Below, in pieces: positions 56,054-64,000 of a DNA stretch of 64,000 nt. Under the pieces are notes generated by a model. It worked only from the letters and a program-made list of their open reading frames with translations, searched no databases and was not told the DNA's origin. The translations under genes and the position numbers were made by a program. The DNA comes from Euphorbia lathyris. Its lineage: Eukaryota > Streptophyta > Magnoliopsida > Malpighiales > Euphorbiaceae. The stretch covers positions 47,824,501 to 47,888,500 of the forward strand of contig NC_088919.1 in the NCBI RefSeq assembly GCF_963576675.1, read 5' to 3'. Within the stretch, counting starts at the first letter, position 1, and each line of letters begins with the position of its first letter.

Positions 56054-56719
56054 CATCATATTTCATTCCATCAACCAAACATATGAATAATTATTTTTAA
56101 AGAAATGACTACTTTATTCATTGATAATACATATTCTATTCTATTTTATTTCATTCTATAAATCAAACGGCACATGCTACTTAAAATGAATATTACACTA
56201 CATATTTCATCATTAAATATTGTGTGTTCCTTTCCCACGACCAAAAACTTAGACTCGAGTCTTTTGTACTATAAAAGTAGTTGCCCCTTTGAGAATTCTT
56301 TTCGTCTCAAATCCGATAAACGGGACTTGACACCCAATGATTAAGCAAGCTCAAAACCCAAACCAAATACCTATTCATAAGCCCAGCCCGGCCCTAGTAG
56401 CTATCTTGTCCAAACCCAACCTAGTCCACGACTATATTCACATCGGGATCGAGCAAACTGTGTCAACTATTTCATTGTTCACTAGCCATAGCTAATTAGC
56501 TATCAAACAAAATACAAAATAGTACTTTATACTTCAGAACTTTTCAAAAACAGCCAAAGTTATTAGATGTCAACGAACTTTACATTTCAGCTATTTTTCA
56601 AGAGCATCAATTATATACTTCTCAACCAATTTTTAAGTAAATGTCAACACAAACTATGAGTTTGCTTAAATGTTCATCCGTTGTCGCCACGGACAAAACA
56701 GCGTAAAATCCACGATGAT
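56054..56719. other. Interval downstream of the DUF4050-like gene
   Basis: No gene recognised. The last 150-200 bases before 56720 are presumably the 3' UTR of the minus-strand gene. The rest is AT-rich with fragments such as ccaaacccaacctagtcc. Confidence 0.4.
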
Positions 56720-57371
56720 CTAGTCGTAAAGGCCATCTTCATGCCATATGTCTACTAAGAAGTCTACCATTTCCTGCCAAATGAACAAAAAGAGCATCAA
56801 TATCGCCCCGCCATAGGCAAGACGTGAAACAGGGAAAATGTTCGCGGAAACTTACAGCTAACGGTATCGACTGTTGAAAAGGTTCGTTTGAACAAAGAAG
56901 ATCCTCATATGTCGTAGTCCAGCTGCAAAACGAGAATATTTTATGTGAGTGAGTCATATCATGTTAATAATCGTGTTAGTGTCAAATTCGTGTAGGGAAC
57001 GAACCTCATGATTGGCTCTGTTTGCATTCTCTGCGGCTTTCGAGATGCATCACCAACCCATTGCTTTCTTATCTCATGCCAAGAAATCTCAGCTGCATCA
57101 TAAAGTCATTACATTATCTCCTCAAACATTCATGCAAAGAATTTCAAATAGCATGTAAAATCGTAATGTAATTCAGTTCGCTTCGGTTTAGTTCTGAAAA
57201 TTGGGATTCGAAAACATAGACAAGCTTCACTCGAGCAATATAGAGACCGAGAAGAGGCATACCATGGTTCACGAAGAGATGTTTCTCAGCGGAATTTTCT
57301 TTGGTGGCCGGGTTATTCAAACCTCCCATTAGAACATTTTCACGGGTTGAATTACTACGATTAGTCTCCAT
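56720..57371 (-). CDS. Conserved small plant protein, DUF4050-like, four coding exons
   Basis: Coding exons 57371-57263, 57092-57005, 56922-56856 and 56773-56720 join in frame through GT-AG introns (ATG/GTATGC, GAG/GTTCGT, GCT/GTAAGT) to give 105 residues. The N part is polar (METNRSNSTRENV). The C part is a dense conserved core: EISWHEIRKQWVGDASRK, then IMSWTTTYEDLLCSNEPF and PLAEMVDFLVDIWHEDGLYD at the terminus. This pattern (R-x-x-WVGD, then TTYEDLL and EMVDFLVDIW) is what I recall of the plant DUF4050 family, whose biochemical role is not known to me. No signal peptide or membrane span is present. An in-frame stop upstream supports this start. Confidence 0.8.
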
Positions 57372-57393
57372 TGTTTCCTCCTTCGACAACCAT
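57361..57393 (-). promoter_or_regulatory. Upstream ORF overlapping the start of the DUF4050-like gene
   Basis: A 10-codon ORF (ATG at 57393, stop TAA 57363-57361) overlaps the main ATG (57371) in another frame. It lies in the same exon, after the leader intron. Scanning ribosomes would meet it first, so it could lower translation of the main frame. Confidence 0.5.
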
Positions 57394-58750
57394 CGCCTTC
57401 TTAATCACTATCCTGAAGAAATGCACAGTATTGCATACAAGTTAACACGTCTTATCCGATCAGATTTACAAATTCTATCACGAAAGTTTAAAAGATTGAC
57501 CAATATGTTATGACTATGGTACCCAAAAAATCATCCCAAAGCATATGTAGCAAACAAAGTTAAGGTACTGAATCAGTTTAATGAAATGAATTACGAGACC
57601 TAATAAAACTCAGCATTAATGAATCTAACATTCAATTTAATAATATGATCTAAAACGTACAACCCATTTCCCTTTTTCTTGAGGTGACGATTATGTACAC
57701 GAGCAAACACACAACACGAACCCAACATAGATTCTAGGGTTGGGTTGTTGACCTGCTAACTCGAAAATGAAATGAATATTCAAAATAATTGTTATATCCT
57801 CTCATGATTTTTCATGTCACCTTAATAAAAGTAAAAAACTACATTTGTCACCGGCAAACACGGCTCAAACCCCCTAGATTTTTACATGTCATCCTTAATA
57901 GAGATAGTAAAATTGAACCTAGTTTGTGAACACATTAAACTACACATTATACAAAGCCAACATGATAAAAGCATATTAGGAGTTTGTTAACTAAATTTTA
58001 GGTCAAATTTTGAATGGTAGTTAATATGTAAACCCAAGATTTAGGGAATTACTATATCCTCCTAATTACATGCGATCCAGGAACACGACTAGTACTACAA
58101 AATCCACACTAAACCCGGTAAGTTGACAGGATAATGACACGAATTTTTGAGTTGCGCTAGAATTAACTCATTTAACATCAACTCGATAATTGATAAGATA
58201 CAAACACTCCACCTTAGGATTTTAATAAGCCTAAATGGACTCATTTGACATAAATCCGATAATTGATAGGATACGAACACAACCTGTTTACACGAATTGT
58301 CAACCCGATAACAGGATTTTGACCCGAAACCCGAAATTGACACTTCTAAAAGCAGTAGAACAACTAATTTATCTCATCAACCAACAAATAAACAATAAGA
58401 ATCTTATAATTCAATCTTACTAGTAGCTTCAGTTCACTTCTTTCTCAGTTCCTATCAAGAACTAACCGATGTAGGCAAACAAACCCAATTGAAATCATCT
58501 CAAATCAAAACAATAAAACGAACTCATACATAACCATTTACGAGACTCGCATTGAATTTCAAAATAAAAAATCCACCAAATAACAACAATCCATACATAG
58601 AATTTTCTAGCGAACATAGAAATGAAAGAAAATTTACCTAATTTCGACTTGGAAACTGTACGAACAACTGCTAAAGAAACCTCTGAAACTGGGGTTTTGG
58701 TCAATGGGTTCTTCTTTCTCTTGTTTCTGACGAAGATTCTTTGAATTTGG
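57372..58750 (-). other. 5' UTR and leader intron of the DUF4050-like gene
   Basis: The second leader exon is 57412-57372 (acceptor TTCTTCAG). The first leader exon is about 58740-58638 with donor TTAG/GTAAAT. The leader intron (57413-58637) is 1225 bases. Leader introns close to the promoter are common in plant housekeeping genes. The transcript start is not fixed. The ORFs inside the intron are not believable. Confidence 0.6.
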
Positions 58751-59077
58751 TATTAAAGGGAAGCGGAAAGATTATTTCTTTTTCCTTTTTCTTTTTTTTA
58801 AAAATTCTTTTTCCTTTTTTATTCGGTAGGAAGATTGAAATTTATGAGAGCCAATAGAAGTGAGCCGCACTGCCGGAGAGAGGAAATGTTTCGGTGTACT
58901 ACACTCGGATGGTTACAAATCAATGTGCCCAAACCTGTGGGCTAGGCGTGGCGATCTGTTATTCGTTCGATTTGGCTATTTGGTCCCACTCCAAACTGCG
59001 ATTTGGATTAAGATTGACTCGAATTACTATAAAGCTAAAATTACAAAAAATGAGTCAAATGAGGCTCATTTATATAT

Positions 59078-59838
59078 GTGAGCTGTTATATACCGCATCC
59101 AAATTCCGGTCCATCGCCCATTTGTGACATATTTGCCCTCACTTTTTGAAACAAGAAAGTGGAATTTTCTCAAATCCTCTCTACCTTCTTTGCATTTTCT
59201 TTCCAAAATCATAAACCCGAATAACAATAATTAAAATTATGAAAATAATTGATATGTGACAATCCGAACCTCGAAAATGGATGATTACGAGTCGGAAACA
59301 TTAAGATTTATATTTTTTTATCAAAGAACTCATGAAAATAATACATATTTTTCATGACGATTTTGCATTTTTCGTCACAAAAAATAGGAGAATTTTTAAT
59401 ATTTCATCACAAAAAATTGAATGATTTAGTATTTTTCGTCACTAAAATTTTTACGATTTTGTATATTTCAAAATTTGGCCTAAACGGATGCGTCATACCA
59501 CCCGATCCATGGCGGGAATGGATGCGGCGTACCACCCGACCCATGGCGGGAATGGATGCTGCATCCGTTCCCACCATGGCGGGAACGGATGCCGCATACC
59601 GTCCGACCCATGGCAGGAACGGATGCCGCATACCGTCCGACCCATGGCGGGAACAGATGTCGCATCCGTTCCGACCATGGGTCGGACGATATGCCGCATC
59701 CGTTTAGGCTAAATTTTAAATTCTCTCTCAAAAATTTTTTTTCTCAATTATGGCAAGGGCAAAATTTTTATGGCAAGGGCAAAATTGTCCAATGGGAGCG
59801 GTGATAGGGAATTTGGATGCGGTATATAGCAATACCAC
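59078..59838. mobile_element. Inner TIR element (761 bp) in the left arm
   Basis: Ends gtgagctgttatataccgc and inverse (gtggtattgctatataccgc read on minus), continuing atccaaattcc. It splits the left terminal repeat of the larger element. It holds the 34-bp array at 59478-59709. Confidence 0.75.
59478..59709. repeat. 34-bp GC-rich tandem array with inverted ends
   Basis: Six to seven units of about 33-34 bases, of the form ggaacggatgccgcataccg followed by tccgacccatggcg. The outer ends gcctaaacggatgcg and cgcatccgtttaggc are inverted. Each unit has a CCATGG palindrome. The array is far richer in G and C than its surroundings. Confidence 0.9.
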
Positions 59839-60179
59839 ATTTAACTCATTTACTCAACCTACTACATATCTAGACTGTTTTTGTATGACTTTTCCATAAT
59901 ACCTCTCACCTTCCCACTTCCCCAAACGCGAACGGTCTCTCCCCTTTTCTCCTTGGTTGCATGAAACGGTGGCAGCTCCTCCATTAATGATTCCAAGACT
60001 TTTGATCTTCCTTTAAATTTCACGAAATCTGCACAATTTCTCCAAATCACAATGTATTTCTCTTATTCATCTCTTCATCTCTTTATTCTGCAACTTCCTA
60101 ATCCTAAAAAACGAAATCATGATTCTTCATCTTCCATTTCCTGCTCGTTCGAAGAAAAATTGCGATTCTACGTTATTTT

Positions 60180-61130
60180 CATCGTTTTTTCCAGTTTATC
60201 ATATTGGGTTCGTCGAAAAATGTAAGTATATACTGTTTTTTCTGCGTTTTTCCCATAAATCCACTTAGCATATGTGATTTTCGCGAAGTCTGCGGGAACA
60301 AATTTATCAATTTTACTTCGCGAAACGATGATTACGCGAAATTTGCGAGGTAATTCGATAAATTTCTCTCGCAAACTCCGCGAAATCATCGTTTCGCGAA
60401 GTCAGAGCGTCACATTCCTCATCGCAGACGTCGCGAAATCATTGTTTCGCTAAGTAAAATCACCCTCTTCCTTGCACATTTATGTTCGCATACTTAGCGA
60501 ATCATCATTTCGCAAAGCCAAATCTTCATTTTTTCTGACTAACACGATTAAATTTTTCTGAAGGTGGTTGAATACATAATATTCATTCCTGGAAGCTGGC
60601 TTGTTAGGGTGCCATGAGAGACATCCATTCAAAAATGTCTGGACTTCCAATCATCGGTCGTGAATAAGAGCTTACATCGTGCGACACATCCATCCCTGTG
60701 GTGAATAGTAGTCTATGTATCGTGAGACATCCATCCATCGGTGGTGAATAGAAGTCTATGTATAATGAAGTGATTTATTAGGAGTTTATTGTGGCAATCT
60801 TGTTCTGTATCGTGAGAAACATCCATCCATCGGTATTGAATAGGAGCCTATGTATAATGAAGTGATTTGTTAGGAGTTTATTGTGGTTGTTGTAAATTTT
60901 GATAATGTTATGATTTTAATATTAGAATCCGTTGTTGTTTATTTTTTGTTATATACCACTTCGCGAATTATCTTCAAAACATATCCAGGCTTCGCATATG
61001 CTAATTAAATTCATCAACTAACCAAATATTAGCTTCGCAGGCTTCATATATGCTAATTAAATTCATCAAGTAAAACCAAACATTAGCTTCGCAGGCTTCG
61101 CATAATATCGATTCTGCGAAGTCAGACGGG
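60180..61130. repeat. CGCGAA motifs and tandem repeats in the 59-61 kb element
   Basis: Variants of cgcgaaatcatcgtttcgcg recur at about 60320, 60380, 60440 and 60500. A 110-120 base tandem pair follows (gacatccatccatcggtggt and catccatccatcggtattga, about 60727 and 60820). Then a 60-base tandem occurs at 60990-61100 (cgcatatgctaattaaattc). Noncoding. Confidence 0.7.
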
Positions 61131-61310
61131 AGGGAGACAGACGCGCGTAAATATTGAGGGTATTATGGAAAAGTCACACAAAATCAGTCTAGATATGTAG
61201 TAGGTTGAGTAAATGGGTTAAATATATAAATGAGTCTTCCATTTGACCTAGTTTTATAATTTTTCCTACTACAAATTAAGGATTTAATCAGTATGAATAA
61301 CTATATTTTC

Positions 61311-61513
61311 GGGTAAATTATTAGAAGCATCCGGTTCTCCATGTCAAATGGAGGACCTTCCATATATATTTTGACACGTATAATATAGATCCATGTATAT
61401 TATAAGAAGTCCCACTATTTTAATTATTACGTGGGGTCACAATACACGTGTCCAAATGTGAATTAGAGGTCCTTCGAGTGACATGGAAGACTCAATGCTT
61501 AATATAAGAACTC
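61311..61513 (+). mobile_element. Short TIR repeat, copy 2 (about 203 bp)
   Basis: The same family as 50404-50609. It shares gacaagt-free phrases such as attttgacacgtataat, cccactattttaattattac and cttaatataagaactc. Directly followed by another foldback. Confidence 0.75.
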
Positions 61514-61913
61514 GTAAATTATATACGTGTTGTCTAATCTTTGTTATTTTTCATTCTTTGGTTTACAAATTTCAATTTTGCGCATAAAATTATACAATAT
61601 TTTTGTGATCTCCCACTAAACTATATATTCGTTAATTATAACCGGTCAATGTGAAGTCAATGCATCACGTCAACAATTTGACCTTCCTAAAAGTCATAAT
61701 TGCTGACATGACGCGTTGACTTTGCAATGGCCATTCGACTTTTGACTTCTAGAGATGTCAAATTGTTGACGTAACGCGTTGACCAGTCATAATTACCAGC
61801 TGTACACTTTAGTGAGACGTCACTAAAATGTTATACAGTTTTATGTGCAAAATTGAAGGCTATACACCAAAAGTAAAAAATGACAAAGGTTGTACAATAC
61901 GTACGTAATTTAC
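61514..61913. mobile_element. Foldback MITE, 400 bp
   Basis: The arms of about 150 bases pair: gtaaattatatacgtgttgt at the left mirrors the end ...acgtacgtaatttac. The inner part pairs over acgtcaacaatttgac. No clear target duplication. Confidence 0.8.
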
Positions 61914-62355
61914 TCCTATATTTCCCCTAAAATATAAGGTAAATTACAACCATGGCTATTAACTTTACTTTTATTACAGTCCTTAAATTTCATAATCGAA
62001 TATTATGGCTTTTGAATTTTGCACTTTACTAATATAACAACTATTTTTCCGTTGATTAAGTCAAAATGATCGATGACGATCTCAAAATAAAAATCCAAAA
62101 ATTAAATTTGTTAACAACGACATTTCTAGTGGAATCATCGTTTTCAATTTTTTCTAAAGAATTTTTTTTCAAATTAAAGTTTTTTAGAATATCATTTCTA
62201 TTAACTTTACAATGAAGATTATTAAAGTGATCATCTTGTTTAATGATAAAAGGGACCATTATATTGACGAGGGAATCAACATGAAAGTCTAAGAAAAGCT
62301 TGAAGCATGGCTTACATGGCACGTGAAGACAACAACATGTTGTATGAACTAACAA
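61914..62355. other. AT-rich interval without gene
   Basis: Short frames only. The phrase ggtaaattacaaccatggc at 61939 looks like the end of a MITE of the 43.6-kb type without its partner. Confidence 0.35.
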
Positions 62356-62640
62356 GATCAAAGAAGCTGAGGAAGAGGGGCCACACGACGTATGACCTCA
62401 ACCACACATCGTGTGAGATCTTTGCAAAGTTTTTGTTTCCTTTTGTCTAATTTACACAACGTGTCCTTGCTACTACACGATGTATTAGTCATAACGATGC
62501 CAGCCCGAATGAAGCCTAATGAAATGCCACACGGTGAGTTCTTTACAACACTCACCATGTGGATCCCTCCACGTCTCAGCCACACGGCGTATCAACCAAA
62601 CAACACACCATGTGACATAACTTTATGACCAAGTTATACT
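62356..62640. repeat. LTR-like fragment with CACAC palindromes
   Basis: It contains ccacacatcgtgtgag, ccacacgacgtatg, and an inverted pair ccacacggtgagt/actcaccatgtgg (62527-62562). These resemble the palindromes of the LTR remnant at 52.3 kb. No TATA box or LTR edge was identified. Confidence 0.5.
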
Positions 62641-62790
62641 CTCGCAAAGAGATATTTATTGCTCTGTCATTATGTAGTTACTATTTTGCCACTTGACTTT
62701 ATTGACTTGTTTGTCATTATCTTATTTCCTTTCACTTTACCCCCTATTGTTTAGATAACGTTTGTAAAAGCTACGAGGGTTATTATGTCT

Positions 62791-63594
62791 TTTATCACCA
62801 GGGTCGTTCCTGAGCATAGGCAGGAGGGCGCATAGCCTAGGGCCTAAGAGAGGGAAGGGTCCCAAAATAATTTAAATAATAATAACAATAACAAATCTTA
62901 AGTTGCGAAAATAATCCTAAGTCTAAATAGAATCATAGTATACATATAGACATAAGGGAGGAAGGGACCAAAAGTAAAAATTTTATAATAAAGAAAGTAC
63001 AAAAATTAAAATATCAAAAGATGTACCAATAATAATTATAATCACTAGACCTAAACAAATCACAATGCACAATTTTATTACTATATTTTCTTATAATAGT
63101 TTTTCATATATTGATGCAATGCACATTATGTTGATGTCCGCATTTAAAATTCTTTAGTTTATCAAAGCAGCAAATTATTATCCAAAAAATTCAATTGCTT
63201 TTCAAATCCTTGTTGAAAGATTTTTTTTAAAACCTAAGATTATTGAAAAACTATCTGAGATCATCAACGTCAGAATAAAAGTTGAATGGTTTAACAAATT
63301 TTATGTATTCAAAGAAATATGTTAGAACATATTGATGTAAACACTATTTTAATGATTCTGCAACTAGAAATACTCGTAGATAATGTTTTGTATGAGCAAC
63401 TCGGTACTTACAATGAAATAAAATATTTTTTTAAATATGAAATCGAATGTTTTTATTAAATTTCTTGTTATATGTAATAAAAAAGTGTCAATTTTTTTTT
63501 TAGATAATTGATTTTTCCACTTCATTTATTAAGGTCCTCATTTGCTATTTGGTCCACATGCCTCCAAAATCTCAAGATCGGCCCAGTTTATCAC
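62791..63594 (+). mobile_element. hAT element with internal deletion and transposase remnant
   Basis: Ends CAGGGTCGTTCC (62799) and inverse ...CGGCCCAG (63586), flanked by the perfect 8-bp duplication tttatcac at 62791-62798 and 63587-63594. At 63240-63310 a plus frame reads LLKNYLRSSTSE, stop, KLNGLTNF. This resembles the C-terminal part of hAT transposases of the type with a DUF4371 domain (KNYLRSTMSQ...LNGLA). The catalytic part is gone. Confidence 0.85.
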
Positions 63595-64000
63595 ATATGC
63601 TTAGGAAAGTATATAAGCTCCACTGTTTGTAAAGAAGAACAACTTCTTAAGTAAATAACGGTGTCATAAGTTTTTATATATTAAAATTTTCTAGTATTTT
63701 AATAAAAAAATTAGGTAAATAATTATAAGATATCTATTCATTAAATAACATACCAGTTATTCAATATGTTATGCAAAAATAATTATATAAGCGTTCAGTT
63801 GTAGATCGAAACTTAATAGTGTATAAATTTGTCAAGTTTATCCTTCATAGATTGAGATTAGGCATGCATATTTAACATTTGATCCTCCTAAATCTGTATA
63901 AACATAACATAAAGCGAGTTATGTTTGAAATTTTTCTCATGGATTTTCGGTCTAATCCACACTCTTATTATATATATTATATATTTTTATGTACAATTTA
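63595..64000. other. AT-rich end of window without gene
   Basis: Nothing recognised. Confidence 0.5.

Larger units (their letters stand above)
59036..61263. mobile_element. Large TIR element with repeats inside, hosting another element
   Basis: The terminal repeats include gtcaaatg...ctcatttatatat (left, 59055-59077; right, inverted about 61215-61245). They continue beyond the nested insert as ttactcaacctactacatat and ctagactg...ttttccataatacc (59848-59915 against 61155-61212). The inner region has CGCGAA-rich motifs (60180-60520) and two kinds of tandem repeat. The edges are approximate and no target duplication was seen. Confidence 0.7.

Noticed and set aside
58095..58704. Minus-strand ORFs of 69-82 codons
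   Set aside because: They lie in the leader intron or run across its donor site. Splicing evidence explains the region better.
59478..59709. Possible CRISPR-like array
   Set aside because: Units are contiguous tandem repeats without unique spacers, inside a plant TIR element.
59354..59731. Several overlapping ORFs with repeated Gly-Met-Asp-Ala and Ser-Asp-Pro-Trp phrases on both strands
   Set aside because: The 34-bp array (nearly a multiple of 3 over several units, no stops) gives pseudo-repeat proteins in many frames.

Overview
The window looks like gene-poor, transposon-rich nuclear DNA of a flowering plant, most likely a eudicot. The supporting evidence is spliced plant-type F-box and small-protein genes, Athila- and Tat-type Ty3/gypsy elements, an L1-like LINE with a C-terminal RNase H, an Au-type SINE, a Helitron, and many short terminal-inverted-repeat (TIR) elements in AT-rich DNA. 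No prokaryotic, organellar or viral gene set is visible. The species cannot be named from the sequence alone.

Region 1 (1-21.3 kb) is a nest of LTR retrotransposons. Element A (1-6104, minus, Athila-like) has a 1.6 kb LTR, a tRNA-Asp-type primer site, a gag with two stops, no pol, and an uninterrupted 299-codon extra ORF. Its LTR abuts element B (6105-10396, minus, also Athila-like), which keeps gag, protease and the start of reverse transcriptase. B in turn cuts into an older Tat-like element D (10402-12297, plus). Element C (12298 to about 21.3 kb, minus, Tat lineage) carries decayed gag, protease, RT, RNase H and integrase. Between its pol and 3' LTR it also has an antisense gene with recognisable introns.

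Region 2 (21.3-34 kb) has no genes. It holds a SINE with an 18-bp target duplication, Stowaway-, hAT-, Tourist- and Mutator-size elements, and a nested stack at 27.6-31.0 kb where one TIR element has been invaded by at least four others. An Au SINE lies at 33.8 kb.

Region 3 (34-46 kb) has an apparently intact three-exon F-box gene on the minus strand (34165-35529, with a 5' UTR exon near 36.2-36.4 kb). It also has a 5'-truncated LINE inserted in a 288-bp tandem duplication (39.5-42.4 kb), a second LINE tail, and an F-box pseudogene lacking both introns (44355-45417).

Region 4 (46-64 kb) has a 3.9 kb Helitron, an Athila-type LTR remnant, several foldback elements with 8- or 9-bp target duplications, and a small four-exon gene (CDS 56720-57371, minus) for a conserved 105-residue plant protein of the DUF4050 type. 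Near the right end is a hAT element with a transposase remnant.

Only the F-box gene and the DUF4050-like gene look like functional host genes. The most notable structural signals are arrays of short palindromes upstream of the TATA box in three different Athila-type LTRs, the spliced antisense gene in element C, the intact extra ORF of the pol-less element A, and the nested TIR stack.
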